Of a stretch of 64,000 nucleotides of DNA, positions 41,330-50,824 are shown piece by piece. Origin of the DNA: Microbacterium testaceum (GTDB lineage: Bacteria > Actinomycetota > Actinomycetes > Actinomycetales > Microbacteriaceae); the NCBI RefSeq assembly GCF_003075375.1, contig NZ_QDFT01000008.1:36736-100735 (forward strand). Reading direction: 5' to 3'. Numbering within the stretch: position 1 is the stretch's first letter; each line of letters starts with the position of its first letter. The translations under genes were made by a program, and so were the position numbers. The notes beneath the pieces are model-generated. The model was not told the DNA's origin. It worked only from the letters and a program-made list of their open reading frames with translations, and did not search any database.

Positions 41330-41343
41330 GTTCGATCCTCCGT

Positions 41344-42699
41344 ATGCCTCTTTTCGGCACGGACGGGGTGCGGGGGCTGGCCAACGGCCTCCTCACCGCC
41401 GAACTCGCGCTGCACCTGGCCCAGGCGACTGCTGTCGTCCTGGGCCAGGGCCGTTCTGCGGAGGCGCGCAAGGCGGAGGGCCGTCGACTGACGGCCGTCG
41501 TCGCGCGCGACCCGCGGGTGTCGGGGGAGTTCCTCGCCGCCGCGGTGGCCGCAGGACTCGCCTCCTCGGGCGTCGACGTGCTCGACGCCGGAGTGATCCC
41601 GACCCCGGCCACCGCCTTCCTCATCGCCGACCACGACGCGGACTTCGGCGTGATGGTGTCGGCCTCGCACAATCCCGCCCCCGACAACGGCATCAAGATC
41701 TTCGCCCGCGGCGGTACCAAGCTCCCCGACGTGGTCGAGCAGCGCATCGAGAGCGCCCTCGAGGGTCAGCGCCTGCAGCCCACGGGCGCCGGCGTCGGCC
41801 GCATCCGCCGCTTCGCCGACGCCGAGGACCGGTACGTCCTGCACCTGCTGGGGTCGCTGCCGCACCGGCTCGACGGCATCCACGTGGTCCTCGACTGCGC
41901 CCACGGCGCGGCCGCCGGGGTCTCGCCCGAGACGTTCCGCGACGCCGGCGCCCAGGTGACCGTGATCGGCGCCGAACCCGACGGGCTCAACATCAACGAC
42001 GGGGTCGGCTCGACGCACCTCGACGTCCTGGCCGAGGCCGTCGTGCGCCTCGGTGCCGACGTCGGCATCGCGCACGACGGCGACGCCGACCGCTGCCTCG
42101 CCGTCGATGCGCACGGGAACGTCGTGGACGGCGACCAGATCATGGCGATCCTCGCCGTCGCGATGAAGGAACGCGGCGCGCTCGTGGACGACACGCTCGT
42201 GGCGACGGTGATGAGCAACCTCGGTCTGCATCGCGCGATGCAGGCGCACGGCATCCGCGTTCTGCAGACCGCCGTCGGCGACCGATACGTCCTCGAAGCG
42301 ATGAACGAGGGCGGGTACTCGCTGGGTGGCGAGCAGTCCGGCCACGTCATCATGAGCGAGTTCGCCACGACCGGCGACGGCCTGCTGACGGGACTGCACA
42401 TCGTCGCCGAGATGGCGCGTCAGAAGAAGACCCTCGCCGAACTCGCGTCGATCATGACGGTCTACCCGCAGGTGCTCGTGAACGTGCGCGGCGTCGACCG
42501 CGACGGTGTCGCGGACGCGGGCGTGCAGGAGGCCGTGGCCGCTTCGAGCGCGGCGCTCGGCGACTCCGGCCGCGTGCTGCTGCGCGCGTCGGGGACCGAG
42601 CCGCTCGTGCGCGTCATGGTCGAGGCCGCCGACGAGCACACCGCCCGTGCGCACGCCGACACCCTGGCCGCCGTGGTGCGGGAGCGTCTGGCGCTGTAA
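41344..42699 (+). CDS. glmM: Phosphoglucosamine mutase
   Basis: A 451-residue enzyme converting glucosamine-6-phosphate to glucosamine-1-phosphate for peptidoglycan precursors. [14 protein letters not shown] at the N-terminus, the phosphoserine loop [18 protein letters not shown], the metal loop [12 protein letters not shown] and the C-terminal [14 protein letters not shown] are all diagnostic. glmS, the preceding pathway step, lies at 50825. Followed by a terminator shared with the convergent exopolyphosphatase-type gene. Confidence 0.96.
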   Translation: MPLFGTDGVRGLANGLLTAELALHLAQATAVVLGQGRSAEARKAEGRRLTAVVARDPRVSGEFLAAAVAAGLASSGVDVLDAGVIPTPATAFLIADHDADFGVMVSASHNPAPDNGIKIFARGGTKLPDVVEQRIESALEGQRLQPTGAGVGRIRRFADAEDRYVLHLLGSLPHRLDGIHVVLDCAHGAAAGVSPETFRDAGAQVTVIGAEPDGLNINDGVGSTHLDVLAEAVVRLGADVGIAHDGDADRCLAVDAHGNVVDGDQIMAILAVAMKERGALVDDTLVATVMSNLGLHRAMQAHGIRVLQTAVGDRYVLEAMNEGGYSLGGEQSGHVIMSEFATTGDGLLTGLHIVAEMARQKKTLAELASIMTVYPQVLVNVRGVDRDGVADAGVQEAVAASSAALGDSGRVLLRASGTEPLVRVMVEAADEHTARAHADTLAAVVRERLAL

Positions 42700-42717
42700 G
42701 CACGGCGTCTTCCGATG

Positions 42718-42755
42718 GGCTCGGCGCCCTCCGTTCCGGCGGGGCGCCGAGCCCT
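42718..42755. terminator. Bidirectional terminator between glmM and the Ppx/GppA gene
   Basis: GGGCTCGGCGCCC (42718-42730) pairs with GGGCGCCGAGCCC (42743-42755), a perfect 13-bp stem with a 12-nt loop, midway between convergent genes. Confidence 0.75.
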
Positions 42756-42761
42756 TCGTCG

Positions 42762-43691
42762 TCAGTACTCGAGCGACTCGATGTACCGCAGCAGCACGCC
42801 CTCGCGCAGGGCCCACGGCGAGACCTCGAGTTCCTCGACGTCCATCGCCTTCATCGCGCGCTCGACGACCACGGCTGCGGCGACGATCTGGAATGTGCGG
42901 TCCGCGGTGATGCCCGGCAGCGCTTCGCGCGCGTCGGCCGGGATGCGGGCGAGACGCGGGATCCAATCCTTCAGCTCGCGCCGCGGCAGCACCATGCGGT
43001 CGATGCCCGACCAGCCCGGCACCGGGTAGCCGGCCAGCTTGGCGAGCGAGCGGATCGCCTTCGACGAGCCGATCACGTGGTCGGGACGGGGGAGGGCGGC
43101 GAAGCGCTCGGCCACCGGGGCGAGGACGGATGCCGCGTGCCGGCGCATCGCATCGATCTCGGTCTCGCTGGGGGGATCGTGGGGAAGGAACCGCACCGTC
43201 GAGCGGCCGGCGCCGAGGGGGACGGACTCGGCCAGATCGGGCAGTTCATCGGCGCCGCCGGCGATCTCGAGCGACCCGCCGCCGATGTCGAACAGCAGGA
43301 TCTGACCCGCCGACCAGCCGAACCACCGGCGGACGGCCAGGTAGGTCAGCCGGGCCTCGGTCTCTCCGCCGAGCACCTGCAGCGGCTGACCCAGCGTCTG
43401 CTCGATGAGCGCGATCACCGCTTCGCCGTTGGTGGCCTCGCGCACGGCCGAGGTCGCGGTGGCGAGCAGCTCGTCCACCCCCTCGGCGCGGGCGCGGTCG
43501 CGGGCGGCGGTCACGGCATCCACGAGTCCGCGCACCCCCTCGGGGGAGATCGATCCGTCCGGCTCGAGGTAGCGCATGAGGCGCAGAACTGAGCGATGCG
43601 AGCTCGTCGCGGTGGGGCGCCCGCCCGCCCGGGCGTTCGCGACCAGCAGGTGGACGGTGTTCGAGCCGATGTCGAGGACTCCCAGGCGCAC
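42762..43691 (-). CDS. Ppx/GppA family phosphatase
   Basis: A 309-residue member of the exopolyphosphatase/pppGpp phosphatase family (ASKHA fold). LGVLDIGSNTVHLLV is the phosphate-1 motif, and LLFDIGGGSLEIAGG is the phosphate-2 motif. It has only the catalytic half found in the short actinobacterial Ppx1/Ppx2 proteins. It would shorten polyphosphate or hydrolyse pppGpp. GTG 43691 fits the family start. Divergent from coaA. Confidence 0.9.
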   Translation of the reverse strand: MRLGVLDIGSNTVHLLVANARAGGRPTATSSHRSVLRLMRYLEPDGSISPEGVRGLVDAVTAARDRARAEGVDELLATATSAVREATNGEAVIALIEQTLGQPLQVLGGETEARLTYLAVRRWFGWSAGQILLFDIGGGSLEIAGGADELPDLAESVPLGAGRSTVRFLPHDPPSETEIDAMRRHAASVLAPVAERFAALPRPDHVIGSSKAIRSLAKLAGYPVPGWSGIDRMVLPRRELKDWIPRLARIPADAREALPGITADRTFQIVAAAVVVERAMKAMDVEELEVSPWALREGVLLRYIESLEY

Positions 43692-43764
43692 GGTCCGAGC
43701 GTAGCGAAACGCGCGCGACGCGCGGGGCACGGGGCCTCCGCGGCCCCGCGGGTAGCATGAGCGG

Positions 43765-44718
43765 GTGTCCGCCGCCGAGACAGCCGTTCCCGCACCGTCG
43801 CTGAGTCCCTACCGCCAGATCGGTCGCGACGACTGGGCCCGCCTCGCCGGGGGCATCCAGCAGCCCCTCACCGAGAACGAGATCGTGCAGCTGCGCGGGA
43901 TCGGCGACCGCCTCGACCCGCGCGAGGTCGCCGAGGTCTATCTGCCCCTCAGCCGTCTGCTCAGTCTCTACGCACGGGCCACGCGACGCCTGGGGGCCGA
44001 TACGAGCGCCTTCCTGGGCGAACCGGATGCCACGACCCCCTTCGTCATCGGGGTCGCCGGATCCGTGGCGGTGGGCAAATCCACCATCGCGCGCCTGCTG
44101 CGCGAGCTGATGAGCCGCTGGCCCGACACCCCGCGCGTCGAACTGGTGACGACCGACGGCTTTCTGTACCCCAACGCCGAGCTCGAGCGGCGGGGACTCA
44201 TGGAGCGCAAGGGCTTCCCCGAGTCCTATGACCGACGAGCGCTCGTGGAGTTCCTCAGCACGGTGAAGTCGGGCGCCGACGAGGCGCGCGCGCCGTTCTA
44301 CTCGCACGTCCGGTACGACATCATCGAGGACGCCCACGTCACCGTGCACCGGCCCGACGTGGTGATCGTCGAGGGGCTGAACGTGCTGCAGCCGCCGCCG
44401 TCGCCGAACGAGGTCGCGGTCAGCGATCTCTTCGACTTCTCGATCTACGTCGACGCCGACGCCGCGCACATCGAGCGCTGGTACGTCGATCGCTTCCTCG
44501 CTCTGCGCGACAACGCCTTCACCAACCCCACGTCGTTCTTCCGCGTGTTCGCCGACATCAGCGACGACGAGGCCGTCGAGCGGGCCCTCGGCTACTGGCG
44601 CGAGATCAACCTGCCGAACCTCGAGGAGAACGTGCTGCCGACTCGGCACCGCGCCAAGCTCGTCCTGCAGAAGGGCGCCGACCACACGGTCGAGTCGGTG
44701 CTGCTCCGCAAGCTCTGA
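43765..44718 (+). CDS. coaA: Type I pantothenate kinase
   Basis: A 317-residue enzyme phosphorylating pantothenate, the first and regulated step of CoA synthesis. Walker [33 protein letters not shown] and SFYDRRAL-like [16 protein letters not shown], then the C-terminal [11 protein letters not shown] and [11 protein letters not shown] mark the CoaA (not CoaX) family. GTG 43765 is the only suitable start. A single-gene unit, followed by 247 bp before the large surface-protein gene. Confidence 0.95.
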   Translation: MSAAETAVPAPSLSPYRQIGRDDWARLAGGIQQPLTENEIVQLRGIGDRLDPREVAEVYLPLSRLLSLYARATRRLGADTSAFLGEPDATTPFVIGVAGSVAVGKSTIARLLRELMSRWPDTPRVELVTTDGFLYPNAELERRGLMERKGFPESYDRRALVEFLSTVKSGADEARAPFYSHVRYDIIEDAHVTVHRPDVVIVEGLNVLQPPPSPNEVAVSDLFDFSIYVDADAAHIERWYVDRFLALRDNAFTNPTSFFRVFADISDDEAVERALGYWREINLPNLEENVLPTRHRAKLVLQKGADHTVESVLLRKL

Positions 44719-44785
44719 GCGCGGATCGCGGCTGCCCGCGCGGTGGTCCGCGTCGCCCGGGGGGTGCCGATCGCGCCGCTCGGAA

Positions 44786-44806
44786 AGTACCGGTGCCAGT
44801 AGTACC
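44786..44806. repeat. AGTACC direct repeat upstream of the surface-protein operon
   Basis: AGTACC occurs at 44786-44791 and 44801-44806, 15 bp apart, within the 247-bp gap before the LPXTG protein gene. The spacing of about one and a half helical turns is unusual for a simple dimer site. No other obvious promoter element was fixed in this gap. Confidence 0.3.
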
Positions 44807-44965
44807 TAGCCACGCCACCGGGGCCGGCGGACCGGTAGCGATCCCCGTACCCCCGGGCGTTCACAGCCTGCGCATAGCCGCTTTGAATGGTTCGCACGGC
44901 TGTCGGAAGGCCGCAGAGGGTGCTGCAGTCGCGGTTCCCCGAGCACCAGGTACAGGAGCATCGCT

Positions 44966-47900
44966 ATGGATCGCGAGGATGTGGGGACGTCCGGGGCATC
45001 GCCCGGGCGCTCCGGAACACGGAAGAGGAGCGGACTGTGGTCTCGCTCCCGAATCGGAAGGACGGCGGTCAAGACGGCCGCGGCGGTGGGGGCCGCCTCC
45101 TTGAGTCTGTTCGGCGGCGTCACGGCCGCCTCCGCCGCCCCCGGTGACACCTCGAACGCGACCGGGACGTTCCTGGGCGGCTCCATCCTCAGCCTGATCG
45201 ATCTCGACGCCGTCGCCGAGATCGAGGGCGCGGAGGCGACCAACGACGGTACGCAGCCGACGGTCACCGATTACAACACCCTGGACCTCACGGCCCTCGG
45301 CGTCGTCACGATCGAGGTGGACGGCGGCATCCAGATCCCCGTCGACCTCGGCGACCTCGGCGTCGTCGGACAGTACGCGCAAGCGGATCCCGACGGGTCG
45401 TCGGTCGGCGCCTCGGGCGCGGTGGGCTCGGGCGGCGTCATCGGCACGGGTGCTCCCGCGACCGGTCCGCTGAACGTCAGCCTCGGCGGGGCGGTCGACG
45501 CCCTCGCCGGGTCGTTTGCGGAGGACCTCGTCGCCGAGCTCGGAGATGTGGATCTCACGCTGGATGCCGTCTCCGCCCGCGCCTCTCTTCAGGCGACCGA
45601 GGACGGCGAGCCCGAGCTCGTCCGCGACTACACGATCGCCGGCGGTCGACTCGTCATCGAGAGCGCGACCCTCGCTGCCCTCACCGCCGACCTCAACGCC
45701 GCGGTCGCCGAGGCGCAGGGCACGGTCGACAACGTCGACACCGGTCTGAACAGCACGCTCGCCGCGCTGCTCGGACCGCTCGGCGGTGCGGTCACGGCGA
45801 ACCTCACCGTGAACACGACGAGCCTGACCGATGCGATCGCGGATCTTCTGCAGGGCCAGCTCACCTCTCCCGATTACCCCGGGGTGGTCATCGATCTGTC
45901 CACGGGCGAGATCATCGTCGATCTCGACGCGATCCAGCCCCTCAACGGCCTCGCTCCTGGAACGAACATCCTCGGGTCCGAGACGGTGGGGAAGATCGGC
46001 GACGCCGTCTCCGCGCTCGTCGGAGGCCTCGTCGACGACGTCAACGAGGCTCTCGTCGCCGCCGTCCGTGGACTCAGCGTCACGGGCGGGGCCTCTGTCC
46101 GCCTCGGGCTCCTCAACGTCGACGTCCTCGAGGTGAACACCACGGTCGGGGCGATTCTCGACGGTGACACGACCGGCATCGAGCTGCTCGGCATCGGCGC
46201 GAACCTCGGAATCGGAGCGCAAGGCCTCATCGACGGGTTGACGACACCCCTCGAGACGCTGCTGACGAACCTCGGGGCGACCGTCGATGCTGTGGCCACC
46301 CCGGTGACCACCGTGCTGACACCCGCGTTGGACCAGCTTCTGCCGGAGCTCGTCACCGTGACCGTCAACAACCAGAGCGAGCCCTCGCCGGGCGTGTTCT
46401 CGGAGACGGGGGTCATCGTGACGATCCTTCCCGGATCGATCGCGACGACCATCGAGTTGGCCAACGCCACCGTCGGACCGAACGTTCTGGACGCCAACGC
46501 CGACGTGACCATCGAGAGCCCGGAAGACGGCACCGCCTTCGTCGTGCCCGACGCGGACGACGTCTCGGACGTCACCATCACCGGCACCGGTGAGCCCCGC
46601 GCCGTGATCACCGTCTCGATCGAAGGTCAGGATGACCAGGTCGCCTCGGTCGGCGAGGGCGGTACCTGGACGGTGACCTTCCCCGATCTGCCGGTCGGCG
46701 GATACACCGCCACGGCCACGCAGAACGTCGACGGCTCGACCGCCACGGTGGACTTCTCGGTCGTCGATGCGCCCGACGTGGCCATCCTGACCCCCACGCC
46801 CGATCAGATCTTCGTGGTCCCCGGTGCGGATGACACGTCCGACGTGGTCGTCACCGGCACCGGCTCGCCGGGATCGGATGTCGAGGTCGTCATCGGCGAC
46901 GAGACCCAGACCGTCACCGTCACCCCTGAAGGCACCTGGACGGCGACGTTCGAGGACCTGCCGATCGGCGACTACACCGTCGTCGTCACGCAGGAGATCG
47001 ACGGGTCGACCGACTCGGTCGACTTCTCGATCGCCGAGACGCCGGATGTCGTGATCGAGGAGCCGGCTGACGGCACGCAGATCGCCGTCGGGCAGGAGGA
47101 CGACGTCACCACGGTGACCGTCTCCGGATCCGGTTCGCCGGGCGCGACCGTGACCGTCGTGCTCGACAACGGCGACACCGAGACCGACGTGGTCGAGGAG
47201 GACGGCTCGTGGAGCGTCGACTTCGCCGATCTGCCGATCGGCGAGTACACCGCCACCGCGACACAGGATGTCGACGGCTCCCAGGCGACGGTTGACTTCT
47301 CGGTGGTGCTGGCCACGCCGGTGACGATCACCGCACCGGTCGACGGCACCGACTTCCTCGTCGGCGAGCCGGACGCGACCCGGTCGGTCACCGTCTCGGG
47401 TACCGGCCAGGCGGGTGCCGAGATCGAGGTCACCCTCTCGAACGGCGACATCGAGACGACGACCGTTCTGCCGACCGGATCGTGGACCGTCACGTTCGCC
47501 GAGGTGGGCGTGGGTGAGTTCACCGCGACCGCGGTCCAGGACATCGACGGCTCGAGCGACACCGTGTCGTTCTCGATCAGCGCGCAGGCCGCCGACGCCG
47601 ATGTGCTCGACATCGACGTCGATGGTGGCGATGCCGATATGGCGGACGCGGACGGTGCTGACGCGGACGGTGCTGATGCGGATGGGCTGGACGTGCTCGA
47701 CATCGATGCCGATGGTGGCGATGCCGATATGGCGGACGCGGACGGTGCTGACGCGGACGGTGCTGATGCGGATGGTGCTGAAGCGGATGGGCTGGACGTG
47801 CTCGACATCGATGCCGATGGTGGCGATGCCGATATGGCGGACGCGGACGGTGCTGACGCGGACGGTGCTGATGCGGATGGTGCTGATGCGGATGGGCTGG

Positions 47901-48967
47901 ACGTGCTCGACATCGATGCCGATGGTGGCGATGCCGATATGGCGGACGCGGATGGTGTTGATGCGGACGGTGCTGATGCGGATGGGCTGGACGTGCTCGA
48001 CATCGATGCCGACGGTCTGGACGTAGCGGATGCGCTGGATCAGCTGGACATCGCGGATGCGCTGGATCAGCTGGACATCGCGGATGCGCTGGATCAGCTG
48101 GACATCGCGGATGCGCTGGATCAGCTGGACATCGCGGATGCGCTGGATCAGCTGGACATCGCGGATGCGCTGGATCAGCTGGACATCGCGGATGCGCTGG
48201 ACCAGCTCGACATCGATGCGATCGACGCGGACGTGGCCGACGCTGACGCGATGGATGCCGACGCCGACGCTGACGCGATGGACGCCGATGCGGCCGACGC
48301 TGACGCGATGGACGCCGATGCGGCCGACGCTGACGCGACGGACGCGGACGTGGCCGACGCTGACGCGGTGGACGTGGCCGACGCTGACGCGACGGACGCC
48401 GACGCTGACGCGATGGACGCCGACGCTGACGCGACGGACGCCGACGCTGACGCGATGGACGCCGACGCTGACGCGACGGACGCCGACGCGACCGACAGCG
48501 ACGCGACCGACGGTGGTGTGACCACCCAGGCGCGCGCCGACGTCGCCCTCACGCAGATCGTCCGGGGAACCGGTGCGACCCAGACCGTGATCCTCACGGG
48601 CTTCCAGCCCGGCGAGACGATCTCGGCCACGGTGAACTCCACCCCGTTCGACCTCACTCCGGTGACCGCTGACGCTTCGGGCTCGGCGCGCATGACCTTC
48701 GCGGTCGGCGCCGACTTCCGGCTCGGTGGGCACCGCGTGGAAGTCCGCGGCTCGGTCTCGGGTGAACTCCCGACCGAGCGGGAGAACACCGCCTTCACGG
48801 TGACGGCCCAACCCGTCCCCGCGGCCGGCGGTGGGGGCAGAGCCCTCCCGGCCACCGGTATGGACCTGAACGGTCCGCTCACCGGCGGCATCGCGGCGGC
48901 GTTGATCCTCGCTGGTGCGACTCTGTGGACCCTGCGTCGACGGAGCGCCAGCGGAGAACAGCGCTGA
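44966..48967 (+). CDS. Giant LPXTG-anchored surface protein (choice-of-anchor-G-like, Ig-like repeats, Asp-rich tract)
   Basis: A 1333-residue exported protein. A basic head and signal helix end near residue 58 (GGVTAASAAPG). Residues about 60-500 resemble 'choice-of-anchor G' proteins. Four Ig-like repeats of about 90 residues follow (513-875), each ending YTATATQ-VDGS-type strands. An aspartate-rich tract (876-1185) is built from three repeat types. After a further beta domain comes LPATG (1294-1298), a membrane helix and an RRRS tail: the sortase anchor. The acidic tract may bind Ca2+, and adhesion is likely; both are inference. CAGGAG precedes ATG 44966. The DUF5819 gene starts 2 bp after the stop. 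Confidence 0.88.
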   Translation: MDREDVGTSGASPGRSGTRKRSGLWSRSRIGRTAVKTAAAVGAASLSLFGGVTAASAAPGDTSNATGTFLGGSILSLIDLDAVAEIEGAEATNDGTQPTVTDYNTLDLTALGVVTIEVDGGIQIPVDLGDLGVVGQYAQADPDGSSVGASGAVGSGGVIGTGAPATGPLNVSLGGAVDALAGSFAEDLVAELGDVDLTLDAVSARASLQATEDGEPELVRDYTIAGGRLVIESATLAALTADLNAAVAEAQGTVDNVDTGLNSTLAALLGPLGGAVTANLTVNTTSLTDAIADLLQGQLTSPDYPGVVIDLSTGEIIVDLDAIQPLNGLAPGTNILGSETVGKIGDAVSALVGGLVDDVNEALVAAVRGLSVTGGASVRLGLLNVDVLEVNTTVGAILDGDTTGIELLGIGANLGIGAQGLIDGLTTPLETLLTNLGATVDAVATPVTTVLTPALDQLLPELVTVTVNNQSEPSPGVFSETGVIVTILPGSIATTIELANATVGPNVLDANADVTIESPEDGTAFVVPDADDVSDVTITGTGEPRAVITVSIEGQDDQVASVGEGGTWTVTFPDLPVGGYTATATQNVDGSTATVDFSVVDAPDVAILTPTPDQIFVVPGADDTSDVVVTGTGSPGSDVEVVIGDETQTVTVTPEGTWTATFEDLPIGDYTVVVTQEIDGSTDSVDFSIAETPDVVIEEPADGTQIAVGQEDDVTTVTVSGSGSPGATVTVVLDNGDTETDVVEEDGSWSVDFADLPIGEYTATATQDVDGSQATVDFSVVLATPVTITAPVDGTDFLVGEPDATRSVTVSGTGQAGAEIEVTLSNGDIETTTVLPTGSWTVTFAEVGVGEFTATAVQDIDGSSDTVSFSISAQAADADVLDIDVDGGDADMADADGADADGADADGLDVLDIDADGGDADMADADGADADGADADGAEADGLDVLDIDADGGDADMADADGADADGADADGADADGLDVLDIDADGGDADMADADGVDADGADADGLDVLDIDADGLDVADALDQLDIADALDQLDIADALDQLDIADALDQLDIADALDQLDIADALDQLDIADALDQLDIDAIDADVADADAMDADADADAMDADAADADAMDADAADADATDADVADADAVDVADADATDADADAMDADADATDADADAMDADADATDADATDSDATDGGVTTQARADVALTQIVRGTGATQTVILTGFQPGETISATVNSTPFDLTPVTADASGSARMTFAVGADFRLGGHRVEVRGSVSGELPTERENTAFTVTAQPVPAAGGGGRALPATGMDLNGPLTGGIAAALILAGATLWTLRRRSASGEQR
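47596..48025 (+). repeat. Four 30-35-codon Asp/Gly/Ala repeats in the surface-protein gene
   Basis: Each unit encodes DVLDIDADGGDADMADADG followed by one to three copies of a GADADG-type hexapeptide. Units are nearly identical at the DNA level, so unequal recombination could change their number. The reading frame is preserved throughout. Confidence 0.85.
48026..48214 (+). repeat. Seven tandem 27-bp repeats (ADALDQLDI)
   Basis: Seven contiguous copies of a 27-bp unit encoding Ala-Asp-Ala-Leu-Asp-Gln-Leu-Asp-Ile. The first six are identical or almost so; the seventh has synonymous changes. There are no spacers, so this is a coding minisatellite rather than CRISPR. The leucine/isoleucine spacing suggests an amphipathic helix or solenoid turn. 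Confidence 0.9.
48215..48515 (+). repeat. Asp-Ala-rich degenerate repeats (DADADA-type)
   Basis: About 100 codons of Asp alternating with Ala, Met, Thr or Val (for example DADADAMDADAADADAMDAD). Nearly every second residue is aspartate, giving an extreme negative charge. The unit is about six residues and is degenerate. Confidence 0.85.
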
Positions 48968-48969
48968 CG

Positions 48970-49779
48970 ATGACCACCACGGCGGAGGGCGCCCCCGAAG
49001 CGGGGGTGTCGGAGGGGCGTCCCTCCGCCCGGCGGTCGGGCGGGGTCATGGCGGCGGTCGCCGCCGCCATGACCCTCGCCATCGTTCTCGGCTACGCCTT
49101 CGTGGCGGTGTCGTTCACCATTCCCTCGAGCCCGACGCGTCCCGCCGTGTCGGACGCCTTCTCCCCCTATTTCTCGCAGCGGTGGAACGTGTTCGCGCCG
49201 AACATCATGAAGGTGAACCGCTCCCTCCAGATCCAGGTCCAGTGGCGCGAGGACGGCGAGCTGCAGCGCAGCGAGTGGGTGGACGTGACCGATATCGAGT
49301 TCACGTCGGCCCGTGGCATCCCGACTCCCTCGCGGATCTCGAAGAACAGCTTCAACGCCGCGCAGGCCTACCTGACGCGGTATCAGTCGCTGAGCGCCGA
49401 CCAGCGCGATCGGGTGCGCGACACCTTCATCCGGAGGACGAACGACGGGGCTTTCGCTCCGATGGATCCCGAGGCGCTGCTGGAGGACCTCGACGACCTG
49501 GGCGGCAGTCGCTCGGCTTTGGTGGGCTACCTGCGCTACGACTACATGCTGGTGCGTTTCGCGTCGGCGTTCGGCGGCGCCTACTTCGACCGCGACGTCG
49601 AACGTGTCCGCTGGCGGATCCAGCACGACCGTCCCAACGACTTCCTGCACCGATTCGATGAGGAACGTCAGAGCGAGCGGTCGTACACCACATTCGGCTG
49701 GCGTCAGCCCGCCGTGGCGCCGTCGGACGAGGTCCGCGCCATCTACGACGAGGTCATCGAGAGGTACACGGGGCGATGA
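48970..49779 (+). CDS. DUF5819 family protein (SdpA-like position)
   Basis: A 269-residue protein with one N-terminal membrane helix (VMAAVAAAMTLAIVLGYAFV) and a large domain outside the membrane. The motifs FSPYFSQRWNVFAPNI and VQWREDGELQRSEWVDVTDIE are typical of DUF5819. In many actinobacteria this gene is followed by an HTTM-domain gene, as here (4-bp ATGA overlap). The pairing resembles SdpA-SdpB, which mature the SdpC toxin of Bacillus subtilis; equivalence is inference. It follows the LPXTG protein gene by 2 bp, so the three genes form an operon. Confidence 0.82.
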   Translation: MTTTAEGAPEAGVSEGRPSARRSGGVMAAVAAAMTLAIVLGYAFVAVSFTIPSSPTRPAVSDAFSPYFSQRWNVFAPNIMKVNRSLQIQVQWREDGELQRSEWVDVTDIEFTSARGIPTPSRISKNSFNAAQAYLTRYQSLSADQRDRVRDTFIRRTNDGAFAPMDPEALLEDLDDLGGSRSALVGYLRYDYMLVRFASAFGGAYFDRDVERVRWRIQHDRPNDFLHRFDEERQSERSYTTFGWRQPAVAPSDEVRAIYDEVIERYTGR

Positions 49780-50813
49780 GCAAGGTGGCATCCGTCGACG
49801 AGGCGCCGCCCGTCGAGAAGTCGCGTCTGCGGGAGCGTCTGGGGCCCGCGGCGTTGTGGGAGCGGCTGCAAGGGTGGCTGACCGGGCGCAAGCACTCCAC
49901 GATCGGGTTCTCGATCCTGCGGATCCTGTTCGGGATCGCGATACTCATCGTGCTCGTGCCCAGCTACGCGGACCGGCGGTACCTGTGGGGGGCCGGCGCG
50001 TGGTGGGTGGAGCCCGAGGCGAGCAGACGCGGGTGGTGGGAGCCGTTGCGCCTGTTGTTCCCGAAAGACAACGCGGTCGTCTTCGAGACCTCCTTCCACG
50101 TGCTGCTGCTTCTCGCGGTGCTGTTCCTCGTCGGATTCCAGACCCGGTGGGTGACGCCGGTGCTCCTGGTCTTCTGGGTGGGACTGTCCACGAACAGCAC
50201 GCTGCTCGGCAACGGCGGTGACACGCTCATGCGCATCGTGCTGCTGTTCGTCGTCTTCGCCGACCTCAGCCGCCATTTCTCGGTCGACGCGTGGATGCGC
50301 TCGCGTCGCGGTTCCCGCCCCTCGCGCTTCGCGGCCCGGATGCCGCGCTGGGTGCCGTCGTGGACGGGAACGTGGGCGCACAACACGGTGCTGATCCTGT
50401 GCGTGTTCCAGATCCTGCTCGTGTACCTCGTCTCGAGCGTGCTGAAGTTCCAGGGCGAGGAGTGGGTGAACGGCACGGCGATCTATTACGCGCTCAGCAT
50501 CGACCAGTTCCACGTGATGCCCGCCCTCAGCCAGCTCGCGTGGCAGTCGGCGCCCGTGGTGGCGCTCGCGACATGGACCGCCCTCTGGGTGCAGATGCTC
50601 TTCCCGGTGCTGATCCTGTGGAAGCCCACGCGCTACGTCGCGGTCGTGCTCATCACGGGCATGCACCTCGGTATCGCCGTGCTGCTCGGTCTGTGGCCGT
50701 TCTCGCTCGCCATGATCGCCCTCGACCTGCTTCTCGTCCGAGACGGCACGTGGCTGCGCGCCGCCGCCCGACTCGGTCGCATCCGTCGGGGGGTGCTCAG
50801 CCCCGCCGCGTAG
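49776..50813 (+). CDS. HTTM domain (SdpB/vitamin K carboxylase-like) membrane protein
   Basis: A 345-residue polytopic membrane protein with about seven helices. STIGFSILRILFGIAILIVL, LLGNGGDTLMRIVLLFVVFADLS and YLVSSVLKFQGEEWVNGTAIYY are hallmarks of the HTTM domain, related to vitamin K-dependent gamma-glutamyl carboxylase and SdpB. Whether it carries out a chemical modification here is not known. Its start overlaps the DUF5819 stop (ATGA), and together they probably act on an exported partner; the adjacent partner is an extremely acidic protein. Confidence 0.85.
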   Translation: MSKVASVDEAPPVEKSRLRERLGPAALWERLQGWLTGRKHSTIGFSILRILFGIAILIVLVPSYADRRYLWGAGAWWVEPEASRRGWWEPLRLLFPKDNAVVFETSFHVLLLLAVLFLVGFQTRWVTPVLLVFWVGLSTNSTLLGNGGDTLMRIVLLFVVFADLSRHFSVDAWMRSRRGSRPSRFAARMPRWVPSWTGTWAHNTVLILCVFQILLVYLVSSVLKFQGEEWVNGTAIYYALSIDQFHVMPALSQLAWQSAPVVALATWTALWVQMLFPVLILWKPTRYVAVVLITGMHLGIAVLLGLWPFSLAMIALDLLLVRDGTWLRAAARLGRIRRGVLSPAA

Positions 50814-50824
50814 GATTGACGTCC

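Noticed and set aside
48026..48214. Seven 27-bp repeats as a CRISPR array
   Set aside because: Repeats are contiguous, without spacers, and in frame within a protein gene; no cas genes are near.
44861..48811. 1316-codon open frame antisense to the LPXTG surface protein gene
   Set aside because: It mirrors the repeat structure of the real gene, has no ribosome site or domain, and arises because GC-rich repeats lack stops on the reverse strand.
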